Source of the DNA: Staphylococcus hsinchuensis
GTDB lineage: Bacteria > Bacillota > Bacilli > Staphylococcales > Staphylococcaceae
Direction of reading: 5' to 3'
Assembly: GCF_038789205.1 (NCBI RefSeq)
Contig: NZ_CP128355.1
Coordinates: 1,550,001 to 1,614,000, forward strand
DNA length: 64,000 bases
Below the pieces are notes generated by a model. It did no database searches, had not been told where the DNA came from, and saw only the letters and a program-made list of their open reading frames with translations. The translations under genes and the position numbers were made by a program. The first letter of the stretch is position 1; the number at the start of each line of letters is the position of its first letter. Positions 49,697 through 59,086 of the stretch are shown piece after piece.

Positions 49697-51685
49697 ATGA
49701 ATAGAGAGAAAGATCAATTAGCGATTGATACAATAAGAGCTTTGAGTATCGATGCAGTTGAACAAGCGAATTCAGGGCATCCTGGACTTCCGATGGGCGC
49801 AGCTCCTATGGCATATACATTATGGACACGCCATTTAAACTTTAATCCACAATCTAAAGATTTCTTTAATAGAGATCGTTTTGTGTTATCAGCTGGGCAT
49901 GGATCGGCTTTACTTTACAGTTTATTGCATGTTTCAGGAAGCTTAGAACTTGAAGAGCTTAAACAATTTAGACAATGGGGTTCTAAAACACCTGGACATC
50001 CTGAATATAAGCATACAGACGGTGTAGAAGTTACAACGGGTCCACTTGGACAAGGTTTCGCTATGTCTGTTGGTATGGCAATGGCTGAAAAACATTTAGC
50101 AGGTAAATTTAATAAAGAAGATGCAAATGTTGTAGATCATTATACTTATGTACTTGCTTCTGATGGGGATTTAATGGAAGGTATTTCTCATGAAGCTGCT
50201 TCATTAGCAGGTCATAGTCAGCTAGACAAATTAATTGTGCTATATGATTCAAATGATATTTCTTTAGATGGCGACTTAGATAAAGCATTTTCTGAAGATA
50301 TTAAAGGTCGTTTTGAAGCATATGGTTGGGAACACATTTTAGTTGAAGATGGTAACGATATTGATGCGATAGATCAGGCGATTGAAAAAGCTAAAAAACA
50401 AAATGCACCAACAATGATTGAAATAAAAACAGTTATCGGCTTTGGTGCTCCTAACAAACAAGGTACACATGGGGTACATGGTGCACCTTTAGGTGAAGAC
50501 GAAAGAAAATTAGCACTCGAACAATATGGTTTAGACCCTGAACAACGTTTTAATGTTCCAGATGAGGTTTATGAAATATTCCAGCAAACAATGTTAAAAC
50601 GTGCTAATGAACAAGAAGATGATTGGGATAAACTTGTAGAACAATACAGTAAACAATATCCAGAACTTGCAGAAGAATTCAAATTAGCTATTAGTGGTAA
50701 ATTACCTCAAAACTACAAAGATGAATTACCAGAATTTGAAGCAGGTCATAGTGGTGCTTCTCGTGCTGATTCAGGTGAAGTTATTCAAGCTTTAAGTAAA
50801 TCAGTTCCATCATTCTTCGGTGGCTCAGCAGATTTAGCAGGTTCAAATAAATCTAACGTAAAAGAAGCAACTGACTTTGATAAAGATACACCAGAAGGTA
50901 AAAATATTTGGTTTGGTGTTCGTGAATTTGCGATGGGCGCAGCAGTAAATGGAATGGCTGCTCACGGTGGTTTACATCCTTATGCGGCTACATTCTTTGT
51001 TTTCAGTGACTATTTAAAACCTGCGCTTCGTTTATCATCAATTATGGGATTAAATTCAACATTTATCTTTACTCATGATTCAATTGCAGTGGGTGAAGAT
51101 GGTCCAACTCATGAACCTATTGAACAATTAGCAGGTTTACGAGCAATTCCAAATATGAATGTTATCCGTCCAGCAGATGGTAATGAAACACGTGTTGCTT
51201 GGGAAGTTGCTCTCGAATCTGAAGGCACTCCGACATCTCTTGTCTTAACTAGACAAAATCTTACAACGATGGACTTATCTAAAGAAACAGTTGAAGAAGG
51301 TGTAAGAAAGGGCGCTTACACAGTATTTGAATCAAAACAAGAACCTGAATTCTTATTATTAGCGACAGGATCTGAAGTTAATTTAGCGATTGAAGCAGCT
51401 AAAGATCTTGAAGCTCAAGGAAAAGGTGTACGTGTTGTATCAATGCCAAACTGGCACGCATTTGATCAACAATCAGATGAATATAAAGAATCAGTCATTC
51501 CTTCTTCAATCACTAAACGTGTTGCAATTGAAATGGCATCACCATTAGGTTGGCATAAATACGTTGGAACAGAAGGTAAAGTGATTGGTATCGATGGATT
51601 TGGTGCAAGTGCTCCAGGCAATTTAGTCGTAGAAAAATACGGCTTTACTAAAGAAAATGTATTAAACCAAATTCAAACATTTTAA
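49697..51685 (+). CDS. tkt: Transketolase
   Basis: TPP enzyme of the pentose phosphate pathway that moves two-carbon ketol units between sugar phosphates. 662 residues with [28 protein letters not shown], the TPP motif [16 protein letters not shown] (residues about 155-170), [15 protein letters not shown] and [17 protein letters not shown] in the second half. ATG 49697 follows AAAGGAAG. It stands alone behind its own spacer and is followed by a hairpin. Confidence 0.98.
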   Translation: MNREKDQLAIDTIRALSIDAVEQANSGHPGLPMGAAPMAYTLWTRHLNFNPQSKDFFNRDRFVLSAGHGSALLYSLLHVSGSLELEELKQFRQWGSKTPGHPEYKHTDGVEVTTGPLGQGFAMSVGMAMAEKHLAGKFNKEDANVVDHYTYVLASDGDLMEGISHEAASLAGHSQLDKLIVLYDSNDISLDGDLDKAFSEDIKGRFEAYGWEHILVEDGNDIDAIDQAIEKAKKQNAPTMIEIKTVIGFGAPNKQGTHGVHGAPLGEDERKLALEQYGLDPEQRFNVPDEVYEIFQQTMLKRANEQEDDWDKLVEQYSKQYPELAEEFKLAISGKLPQNYKDELPEFEAGHSGASRADSGEVIQALSKSVPSFFGGSADLAGSNKSNVKEATDFDKDTPEGKNIWFGVREFAMGAAVNGMAAHGGLHPYAATFFVFSDYLKPALRLSSIMGLNSTFIFTHDSIAVGEDGPTHEPIEQLAGLRAIPNMNVIRPADGNETRVAWEVALESEGTPTSLVLTRQNLTTMDLSKETVEEGVRKGAYTVFESKQEPEFLLLATGSEVNLAIEAAKDLEAQGKGVRVVSMPNWHAFDQQSDEYKESVIPSSITKRVAIEMASPLGWHKYVGTEGKVIGIDGFGASAPGNLVVEKYGFTKENVLNQIQTF

Positions 51686-51717
51686 TTAATATAAAATAAA
51701 ACTTTAAATTAAGTTGA

Positions 51718-51753
51718 AAAACGGTCTGATATTTACTATCGGATCGTTTTTTT
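51718..51753 (+). terminator. tkt terminator
   Basis: AACGGTCTGAT / ATCGGATCGTT stem with two non-canonical pairs and a T run. The rest of the 51754-51950 stretch is AT-rich; no credible gene is seen. Confidence 0.78.
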
Positions 51754-51951
51754 ATACACAAATATTGGATAAATTTATATAATGTAATTAATAGAAAATA
51801 TGTCACTAACAGAAAAGAGACAAAAGAAGTGACGAAAATACAAAAGTTAAAACTACAAACATTTTTCAATAATTTTATAAGTGCTATCAGTATTGTAATG
51901 ATAATATACATTATATTTTTCATGTAGCTAAATAAATTTTTACTAAGGCAA

Positions 51952-51995
51952 AAAAATGGGATTGAGCGAACTTTTTTAAGTTCACTCAATCCCTT
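51952..51995. terminator. yneF terminator
   Basis: GGGATTGAGCGAACTT / AAGTTCACTCAATCCC stem (one wobble) with A run on the plus strand, so it works mainly for the minus-strand gene. Confidence 0.9.
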
Positions 51996-52005
51996 TATTC
52001 ATAGA

Positions 52006-52245
52006 CTATTTAGCCTTTTTAAATTGTGCATCTTGGTTTTTATTCATCATTGTCATCATTTGGTTGATTTTCTTTTGTGATGGTTTTTGACCCATTTGCA
52101 TCATCATCATACGTAACATTTCTTCGTTAATTGGTGGGTTCTTTTTAAGATAATCCATCATGTATTTTCTAGCAAGGAAAAATCCACCGACCAATCCTAA
52201 AATAAGTGCTAAAACGATGATAATTATAGCGATCCATACTGGCAT
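52006..52245 (-). CDS. YneF-family membrane protein (UPF0154)
   Basis: 79 residues: an N-terminal membrane helix ([26 protein letters not shown]) and a methionine-rich cytosolic tail with [28 protein letters not shown]. That pattern is the YneF/UPF0154 signature. Function unknown. I start at ATG 52245 after AAAGTGGGTG; upstream in-frame residues lack a ribosome site. Convergent with tkt, as in other staphylococci. Confidence 0.92.
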   Translation of the reverse strand: MPVWIAIIIIVLALILGLVGGFFLARKYMMDYLKKNPPINEEMLRMMMMQMGQKPSQKKINQMMTMMNKNQDAQFKKAK

Positions 52246-52540
52246 TGTTTCACCCACTTTCCTATCGATATGAATTTTACTAAAAGTTATACCTTTTTTC
52301 AAGGGTTAAACCAATCATATATACTGACCCCAAGTATTATATCAAGTTTAATTTCACTTTGTAAATAAATGAATTAGAACTCGACATTTAAAACTATAAA
52401 TGGCCTAATGTATATTCATGAATAGAATTAAATATCTCTCGTAAATAAATTTAATTAATCATTAATTGAGTGTAAAATTAATCAGAATAATACAACTTAT
52501 ATAAATTTATTACATTTAGTTGACTATAATATTACAGAAT

Positions 52541-52557
52541 GTTACATTTAGATTACA
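52541..52557 (-). promoter_or_regulatory. WalR-like box upstream of the secreted protein
   Basis: On the minus strand TGTAAT-CTAAA-TGTAAC fits TGTWAH-N5-TGTWAH fully. A -35-like TTGACT lies at 52520-52525. The 52303-52584 spacer holds no gene. Confidence 0.55.
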
Positions 52558-52584
52558 AAATAAGTGAAAGGGGAAACATGTTAC

Positions 52585-52935
52585 ATGTTTAAGAAAAATT
52601 TTGGTTTAATTGGAGCTAGTTTAGTTGCAGGAGCGATGTTACTTATTAATCAACCAGCACAAGCATCTACACAAGGTGAAAATGAATTACAAAATGATGC
52701 GTTACAACGTGTAGAAACAGAATTCCATTTAGACGGGAACGTAGATGTATTAGGTAAAGGTATGGTAGATAAAGGTGATTATTACTCAATTTCATTAGCT
52801 AATTCAGCTGGCGCTGGTGGTATGTATGAAATTAAAATTATGAAAAATACTGGTAAAGTTTATTATGGTGATAATACACATGCAACATATGAAAGTGCAG
52901 GCTATTTAGATTTAAGTAAATACGATTTAGACTAG
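52585..52935 (+). CDS. Small secreted protein, function unknown
   Basis: 116 residues with a clear signal peptide: KK at positions 3-4, hydrophobic FGLIGASLVAGAMLLI and a cleavage region QPAQAS-TQ near residue 28. The mature part of about 88 residues is acidic with Gly/Asn-rich strands (GAGGMYEIKIMKNTGKVYYG) and ends LSKYDLD; no LPXTG, so it is released. It resembles small lactococcal-type secreted proteins annotated as hypothetical in staphylococci. ATG 52585 follows GAAAGGGG by 11 bases. A WalR-like box upstream hints at a cell-wall link. Confidence 0.8.
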   Translation: MFKKNFGLIGASLVAGAMLLINQPAQASTQGENELQNDALQRVETEFHLDGNVDVLGKGMVDKGDYYSISLANSAGAGGMYEIKIMKNTGKVYYGDNTHATYESAGYLDLSKYDLD

Positions 52936-53002
52936 TGTGAAATAAAGTCCTTTTATAAAGATAAAAAAGTTATAAAATGTTGAGATTAATTTGCTGAAAT
53001 AA

Positions 53003-53038
53003 GACTCGTCGTGGTTTAAAATCACGGCGAGCTTTTTT
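53003..53038 (+). terminator. Terminator after the secreted protein
   Basis: CTCGTCGTG / CACGGCGAG stem with a T run. Confidence 0.88.
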
Positions 53039-53119
53039 AATTTTAAATATTCAGAATAATTATTTTAAATCGGAGTATATATTTGATATAATAATTAACC
53101 ATAAAGGAGGTAGTAATAA

Positions 53120-53305
53120 GTGAAAGACGCTTATACCATGCATGATAAAGAAGTTTTAGATCGTCTTGCAAACATGCATATTAATTTTTCTAATGAAGCC
53201 TCATTCAAGAAATATCATCAAGCCATGCAAATACATGACATGGATTATTTAAGAGACTTATTAAATGATGTATGCAATTCTAACGATGTAACGCAAACAA
53301 TGTAA
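53120..53305 (+). CDS. Uncharacterised 61-residue protein
   Basis: Soluble, charged, helical protein (VLDRLANMHINFSNEASFKKYHQAM, shown in part: LANMHINFSNEASFKK) that I do not recognise. A strong AAAGGAGGT site precedes GTG 53120, which is why I accept it. It has its own hairpin terminator downstream, so it looks like a true monocistronic unit. Confidence 0.75.
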   Translation: MKDAYTMHDKEVLDRLANMHINFSNEASFKKYHQAMQIHDMDYLRDLLNDVCNSNDVTQTM

Positions 53306-53348
53306 ATATATAATAAAATCAATTTAGCCGAAATTTTATTTTGAGATT

Positions 53349-53399
53349 AAACCTTTCACAGTTCCTAGAAATTAGGTAGCTATGAAAGGTTTTCTTTTT
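53349..53399 (+). terminator. Terminator after the 61-residue gene
   Basis: AACCTTTCA / TGAAAGGTT stem with an inner CCTA / TAGG pairing and TTCTTTTT. Confidence 0.85.
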
Positions 53400-53544
53400 A
53401 AATTAATCTATGAAAAATTTTAATTATATTAGAGTGAATTTGTGAGTAAATAGTGAAATAAAGTAAGTAGGTACTGACCTAAAAAGTGTAAAGTGATATA
53501 CTAACAAAGTGATTTAACATATAGAAATTTAAAGAAGGTGTAGC

Positions 53545-54012
53545 ATGCTCTATTTAGTCTTTTCGATTGTCTTTGCTTTTTTAATGGGGATTGGTGTCGT
53601 AATCATTCGTATGAAAGCACAGAAATTTCCAGTCAATGAAAAGAAAATTATTTTACCACCATTTTTTATGGCCACAGGTGCATTAATGTATGTAATTCCG
53701 TATTTTAGATTAACAGGTTTAGAAATTTTAGAATGTATTATCTTAGGATTTTTATTTTCTATTGTACTTATTTGGACTTCAAGATTTGAAACAGACGGTA
53801 CAGAAATTTATATGAAACGCTCTAAAGCTTTTCCAATTATTTTAATTTCTTTATTAGTAATTCGAACTGTTATTAAAATCTTTGTCAGTAACCAAATTGA
53901 ACCTGGCGAAGTTGCAGGTATGTTTTTCTTATTAGCATTTTGTATGATTGTACCTTGGAGATTAGCCATGCTTTATAAATTTAAAAAAGTAAAGAAATCA
54001 TTAGTTAAATAA
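53545..54012 (+). CDS. CcdC-family membrane protein
   Basis: 155 residues with four to five hydrophobic helices. The YVIPYFRLTGLE and FILPPFFMATGALMY-type blocks (here ILPPFFMATGALMYVIPYF) and the ERFETDG-like region match the CcdC/DUF1453 family, first met in B. subtilis beside the cytochrome c maturation gene ccdA. There is no ccdA here and the function is unknown. ATG 53545 follows AAAGAAGGTG. Confidence 0.83.
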   Translation: MLYLVFSIVFAFLMGIGVVIIRMKAQKFPVNEKKIILPPFFMATGALMYVIPYFRLTGLEILECIILGFLFSIVLIWTSRFETDGTEIYMKRSKAFPIILISLLVIRTVIKIFVSNQIEPGEVAGMFFLLAFCMIVPWRLAMLYKFKKVKKSLVK

Positions 54013-54036
54013 TAAACAGCAGATGTAATGATGTAT

Positions 54037-54067
54037 CTACCAGCCTTAAATGGCTGGTAGTTTTTTT
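54037..54067 (+). terminator. ccdC-family gene terminator
   Basis: CTACCAGCC / GGCTGGTAG perfect stem, 6-base loop, seven T residues. Confidence 0.96.
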
Positions 54068-54126
54068 GTTTAAACTCGATATAGTACTTGTAACGAGTAA
54101 GAAAATGTTATAAAATGAAATTAATA

Positions 54127-54140
54127 CGAACAAACGTTCT
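54127..54140 (+). promoter_or_regulatory. LexA box upstream of sbcDC
   Basis: CGAACAAACGTTCT is a full-consensus LexA box, 15 bases before the sbcD start codon, likely overlapping the promoter or start region. Confidence 0.9.
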
Positions 54141-54155
54141 ATAAGAGGTGAAAAG

Positions 54156-55286
54156 ATGAAGGTTATTCATACAGGTGATTGGCACTTAGGTAAGATACTT
54201 AATGGTAAATCTTTATTAGAAGACCAAGCGTATATTTTAGATCAATTTATAAATTCTATGCACAATGAGCAACCTGACGTAATTGTTATTGCGGGGGATT
54301 TGTACGACACGAGTTATCCAAATAAAGAAGCTATACAGTTGCTTGAAAAAACAATAAACAAATTAAATTTAGAAATGCATATTCCTTTAATCATTATTAG
54401 TGGTAATCATGATGGTAAAGAACGACTAGATTATGGTTCACGTTGGTTTGAAAGATCACAATTTTATATTCGTACGCGACTAGAAGATATGAATAAGCCT
54501 ATCTCTATAAATGGTATTGATTTTTATACAATGCCATTTGCAACAATAAACGAAATTCAGGATTACTTTAGTGATGATTCGATAACAACACATCAACAAG
54601 CAGTAAGTAAATGCCTGAAATACATACAACAATCAATTAATAACGAAAATATTAATATATTAATTGGACATTTAACAGTGCAAGGCGGCATTAGGTCTGA
54701 ATCAGAAAGACCTTTAACGATTGGCACTGTGGAATCCGTTGAAGAGGACACTTTTAACATGTTTGATAAAGTCATGTTAGGTCATTTACATCATCCATTT
54801 AGTATTAATTCTGATTTTATTAATTATAGTGGTTCTTTACTTCAATATTCTTTTTCAGAAGTTAACCAAGCGAAAGGTTATCGACGTGTTGAAATAGAGG
54901 AACATCAAATCAAAGATCAGTTTATACCATTAAAACCTAGGAGAGAACTGGAAGTTGTAGAAGGTGATTATGAAGATGCTATACATGAGCGACTTGCTAT
55001 AAAAAATAAAGAAAATTATTTGCATTTTAAGTTAAAGCATATGTCTCATGTGACTGATCCAATGATGCACTTAAAGCAAATTTATAAAAATACTTTAGCA
55101 TTAACAAACCAATCATTCGAATTTAATACTTCTATTTATCAATCAGATGAAGAAATTCAAAAGTTTGAAGACGAAACGATTATTAAAAAGTTTTATGAAG
55201 AAATAACGGATGAAACGTTAACGTCTGCTCAAAACGATAAATTAAACTATATATTAAATGACTTTCTTAATGGAGGTGACGCGTAA
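54156..55286 (+). CDS. sbcD: Exonuclease subunit SbcD (Mre11 homologue)
   Basis: Metallophosphoesterase nuclease subunit of SbcCD, which cuts hairpins and protein-blocked DNA ends. 376 residues with the motifs [10 protein letters not shown] (residues about 8-17), [27 protein letters not shown] and [10 protein letters not shown] that ligate the two metals. ATG 54156 follows AAGAGGTG; its LexA box lies just upstream. The stop is immediately followed by sbcC ATG, giving a two-gene SOS operon. Confidence 0.97.
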   Translation: MKVIHTGDWHLGKILNGKSLLEDQAYILDQFINSMHNEQPDVIVIAGDLYDTSYPNKEAIQLLEKTINKLNLEMHIPLIIISGNHDGKERLDYGSRWFERSQFYIRTRLEDMNKPISINGIDFYTMPFATINEIQDYFSDDSITTHQQAVSKCLKYIQQSINNENINILIGHLTVQGGIRSESERPLTIGTVESVEEDTFNMFDKVMLGHLHHPFSINSDFINYSGSLLQYSFSEVNQAKGYRRVEIEEHQIKDQFIPLKPRRELEVVEGDYEDAIHERLAIKNKENYLHFKLKHMSHVTDPMMHLKQIYKNTLALTNQSFEFNTSIYQSDEEIQKFEDETIIKKFYEEITDETLTSAQNDKLNYILNDFLNGGDA

Positions 55287-58200
55287 ATGAAACCATTAGT
55301 TGTTAAATTAAAAAACTTTGGCCCTTTTTTAAATGAAACGATAGACTTTCGACAGTTACAAGAAAATCATTTGTTTTTAATTAGTGGAAAGACTGGATCA
55401 GGGAAAACAATGATTTTCGATGCTATTGTGTTTGCATTATTTGGTGAGGCCTCAACTAAAGATAGAAAAGAAGGAGAATTACGCAGTCATTTCGCAGATG
55501 GTAAATCACCAATGATAGTAGAATTCGAGTTTAAGATTAGAAATCAACAATTTAAAATCATTCGCCAAGATGCTTTCCATAAAGAAGGAAATAAAAGCCC
55601 AACATTAGGTCAATTATCAATTTATGAATTGGTGGATAATCAATATAAATTGATAGAAAGCAAAATTAGTAGTGGAAAACGCTATCTAATTGATTTGTTA
55701 GGTGTTAACGTTGAACAATTTCGTCAGTTATTTATTTTGCCTCAAGGTGAATTCAAGAGATTTTTACTTTCTAAAAGTTCAGAGAAACAAGAGATATTAA
55801 GAACGTTATTTAATAGTCAACGATTCGTAGATATTCAAAATAAATTATCTGAGGACATTAATGAAGTAAAGTCCCATATCGAACAACAATATCAATTATT
55901 AGAATCAAATTGGCAAGAAATCAATACTTTTGATAATGAAATACTGAATGCGCATAAACAAATCACAGCTAGACAGACACAAAAAATACTAGAATTATTA
56001 CCAGAATATACTGAAATAGGTCACTCAATTAAGAACGAATTAAAACAACAAAAAGACTTTCAAAGTAAAATGCTTAAAGATGCTGAAATTAAATTAGAAA
56101 AAAATTTAAAGTTAGAAGAGGCATTTAAAAATTTAAAAACTAAAAATGAAGAGTACGAAAAACTAATAACTGAAGAATCAGAGATAAAGACAAAAGAAAA
56201 ATTAGTTAAAGAACTTAACGAAGTAAGACCTATTGCAACACTTGTTGATACCCAGCAAAAGTTATTAGACAAAACTGCAAAGACAACAACTGAATTAGAA
56301 GAAAAGCAAAATATTGTTATTGATATTTCGAAACAACTAGAAACGCATTCAATAGAATTAAATCAATATAAGACAAATAATGAGGAAATTGAGAAAAAAA
56401 GAGAATTTTTAAATCAGTGCAAATTATTTTATGAAAATGCTCAAAAATATCAAACATCATATCATAGCTTAAAACAATTAACTGAAACATATGATGAAAT
56501 GGCGAATAAGTATCAGCAACAGCAAAATAAATTGAATGAGCAAAAAAATAAATTGAATAATAGGAAAGCAGATTATTCGAAAATTGAAAGTTTAAATGAA
56601 GAGATTTATAAATTGACTAGCCATATTAATGAATTAAAACAAATAGATAAAAGAAAAGAAGAACATCAACAATTAGCAGAAGAAACAATACAAATTGAAG
56701 AAAAATTAGAACAAAGTTTAAATGAAATCCAATTTTTAAAAGATAAATATGCATCAATTGATAAATCTAATATTGATTTAAATAATAAACAAGAAATTAT
56801 AGCCAATATACAATCTGCTATAGAAGTAGGTGAGCAATGTCCTATTTGTGGTCATGAAGTAACAGAAGTTGAACAACATGTTGATTTTGAAGACATATCG
56901 AAAAGACATCAAGAGATTGCAGAATTAGAAAATTTATTAAATCAACAACAAAATAAAAAAATTCAATACGAGAGTGAATTACGTATAAAAAGGGAGCAAC
57001 TATCAAAGTTCGAAACAGATATCAAAACAGACACAAAAACTGATGACTTAGAAAATCAACTTCAAAATAAAGAAAATGAGAAACGGCAGTTAAATGAAGA
57101 AAATAAACAAGTCGAGCAACTCAAAGAGCATTTACAACAACTTAATCAAGCTGAACATGATTCACAATTGAAATTAAAAAATATCGATCATGAAATCAAA
57201 CAAAACGAAATTACTATACAAGATTTTGAAAAAACAACACAATACCAAGACGTAACGTTATTTGTACAAAATTATAAGCACGAGTTGAAAACTGTACAAG
57301 ACTATGACACGTCCTTATCTGAACTAGAGCGCACTGTGCAAAATTTAACTAACAAATTATCAATTGAACAGAACAATGTTCATTTTCTAAGTCAAAACGT
57401 TTCTGAAACAAAAGCAGAATTAAAACAAATGGATAACCAAATCAATTCAGAGATGAAAAAAATTGGCTTTGATTCTATTGATCAGATAAAAATCGTAATG
57501 GAACGTTTACCTGAAAAAGATAAATTGGAACGCACAATTGAACAATATAAGAAGAATAGACAGACGCTTGAAATAGAAATTGAGCAATTGAAAAAACAAA
57601 CAGAAAATGAACAATTAGAAGATATTACTCAACTAAAATCACAACTACAAGAACAGCAACAATCATATGAACAAATTGCCTCACAACTCAGCCAACATGA
57701 ATATAAAGTAGAATTTAATGAGACAAAAATAAAAATTATTAAACAAATGGTGGAAAAGTTAGAAGAAGATTTAAAAGAACAACAAGAGATATTCCAATTG
57801 TCAGAAGTATTATCAGGAAAGAATCCACAAAAGCTAACTTTAGAAAATTACGTTTTAATTCATTATTTACAACGTATACTTATTCAAGCTAATAAACGTT
57901 TAGATATAATGTCAGGACAAAGATATCAGTTAGTTAGACGTCAACAAGTTTCTCAAGGTTACAGTGGGTTAGAAATTGATGTTTTTGATAATCATTCAAA
58001 TCGTTCACGTCATATTACTTCATTATCAGGCGGTGAAACTTTCCAAGCTTCTTTAGCTTTAGCGCTTGGGCTAAGTGAAGTCGTCCAAGAGGAATCGGGA
58101 GGTATATCTCTTGATTCAATGTTTGTTGACGAAGGATTCGGTACTTTAGATCAAGAAACACTAGAGACAGCTTTAGATACATTAGTTGGTTTAAAATCAA

Positions 58201-58316
58201 CAGGTAGAATGGTTGGCATCATATCTCATGTGAGCGAATTAAAACAACGTATCCCATTGATTTTAGAAGTAGAAACAAAGCAATATCATAGTACAACGCG
58301 TTTCAAAATGCAGTGA
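55287..58316 (+). CDS. sbcC: Exonuclease subunit SbcC (Rad50 homologue)
   Basis: 1009-residue SMC-like ATPase partner of SbcD. The N-terminal ATPase half has LISGKTGSGKTMIFDAI (P-loop near residues 34-41) and the Q-loop LPQGEFKRF; two long coiled coils flank the zinc hook CPICGHE (Cys about 518 and 521); the C-terminal half has the signature LSGGETFQASLALAL, Walker B SMFVDEGFGTLD and the D-loop. The coiled coils are Gln/Lys/Glu-rich, as usual. Start ATG 55287 after GGAGGTGACG, coupled to sbcD. Confidence 0.98.
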   Translation: MKPLVVKLKNFGPFLNETIDFRQLQENHLFLISGKTGSGKTMIFDAIVFALFGEASTKDRKEGELRSHFADGKSPMIVEFEFKIRNQQFKIIRQDAFHKEGNKSPTLGQLSIYELVDNQYKLIESKISSGKRYLIDLLGVNVEQFRQLFILPQGEFKRFLLSKSSEKQEILRTLFNSQRFVDIQNKLSEDINEVKSHIEQQYQLLESNWQEINTFDNEILNAHKQITARQTQKILELLPEYTEIGHSIKNELKQQKDFQSKMLKDAEIKLEKNLKLEEAFKNLKTKNEEYEKLITEESEIKTKEKLVKELNEVRPIATLVDTQQKLLDKTAKTTTELEEKQNIVIDISKQLETHSIELNQYKTNNEEIEKKREFLNQCKLFYENAQKYQTSYHSLKQLTETYDEMANKYQQQQNKLNEQKNKLNNRKADYSKIESLNEEIYKLTSHINELKQIDKRKEEHQQLAEETIQIEEKLEQSLNEIQFLKDKYASIDKSNIDLNNKQEIIANIQSAIEVGEQCPICGHEVTEVEQHVDFEDISKRHQEIAELENLLNQQQNKKIQYESELRIKREQLSKFETDIKTDTKTDDLENQLQNKENEKRQLNEENKQVEQLKEHLQQLNQAEHDSQLKLKNIDHEIKQNEITIQDFEKTTQYQDVTLFVQNYKHELKTVQDYDTSLSELERTVQNLTNKLSIEQNNVHFLSQNVSETKAELKQMDNQINSEMKKIGFDSIDQIKIVMERLPEKDKLERTIEQYKKNRQTLEIEIEQLKKQTENEQLEDITQLKSQLQEQQQSYEQIASQLSQHEYKVEFNETKIKIIKQMVEKLEEDLKEQQEIFQLSEVLSGKNPQKLTLENYVLIHYLQRILIQANKRLDIMSGQRYQLVRRQQVSQGYSGLEIDVFDNHSNRSRHITSLSGGETFQASLALALGLSEVVQEESGGISLDSMFVDEGFGTLDQETLETALDTLVGLKSTGRMVGIISHVSELKQRIPLILEVETKQYHSTTRFKMQ

Positions 58317-58345
58317 TTTAATAATATTCCTTTATATAAAATAAA

Positions 58346-58506
58346 GAGAGTCTGAGACAAAAATAGGTGTCTCAGACTCTTTTCAACTTGGCAGTAGATA
58401 TCTGAATTGAAAATACGCTTAGATCAAGCTTTTTTCAATCCTAGACATCATTATTGGGGTGGGACTACGAAATCTCTATTAGAAAATTCGATTTCTGTGC
58501 CACTCC
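58346..58506 (+). repeat. Dispersed two-hairpin intergenic repeat, copy G (long, forward)
   Basis: GAGAGTCTGAGACA / TGTCTCAGACTCTT, then the long-form middle (AATTGAAAATACGCTTAGAT, CAAGCTTTTTTCAATC) and GGTGGGACTACGAAAT ... ATTTCTGTGCCACTCCC. It lies between convergent sbcC and mscL and is the best preserved long copy. Confidence 0.9.
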
Positions 58507-58516
58507 CGCTTTACCT

Positions 58517-58876
58517 CTAATTATTTTTCTCTCGTAATAAGTCACGAATTTCAGTTAACAACACTGTATTTTCGTCAATTTCTTCAGTTTCTTCTTCTTT
58601 TTTCATAATGGTACTAGCAATTTTTACGAAGATGAATAATGCAAAAGCAATAATGATAAAATCGATAATAGATTGCACAAACATCCCATATTTAATGCCC
58701 ATAAATGACCAGCTTTTAGCAAAATTAACTGTACCAAATATTAATCCGATTAAAGGCATGATGATATATGTAACTAAAGCTGTCACTATTTTATTAAAGG
58801 CAGCCCCCATAACAACCGCAATTGCTAATTCTAATACATTACCTTTAAATGCAAACTCTTTGAATTCTTTAAACAT
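58517..58876 (-). CDS. mscL: Large-conductance mechanosensitive channel
   Basis: 119-residue pentameric channel that opens under membrane tension to release solutes during osmotic downshift. [30 protein letters not shown] at the N-terminus (given in part: [16 protein letters not shown]) is the conserved TM1; TM2 is [18 protein letters not shown]; the C-terminal helix is acidic then basic. ATG 58876 after AAGGATC. The adjacent BCCT transporter suggests an osmotic-stress neighbourhood. Confidence 0.97.
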   Translation of the reverse strand: MFKEFKEFAFKGNVLELAIAVVMGAAFNKIVTALVTYIIMPLIGLIFGTVNFAKSWSFMGIKYGMFVQSIIDFIIIAFALFIFVKIASTIMKKEEETEEIDENTVLLTEIRDLLREKNN

Positions 58877-59086
58877 ACACTGATCCTTTCTTAACTAAAA
58901 AATATAAAATTGATTATACAACATATGAAATATTAAGAAAATAGTTTTTTTACCTAAATTTGATTATAATACTTCGGTTTGTTATTCTAATTAATGGTTA
59001 ATCGAAAGTAGAATTGTTTAGTGTTTGCAATTTTTCTGCTTAGATTTTAAAAAATTTCATATGAATAAGAAAGGGAGTAATTAATT

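Noticed and set aside
51648..51989. 113-codon open frame on the minus strand after tkt, hydrophobic and cysteine/phenylalanine-rich
   Set aside because: It covers the tkt and yneF terminators and has no ribosome site; the hydrophobicity is what AT-rich noncoding DNA gives.
52281..52311. SigB-like promoter (GTTTAA ... GGTAT on the minus strand) upstream of yneF
   Set aside because: The spacing is 11 bases rather than 12-15 and the -10 is off by one, so the match is too weak.
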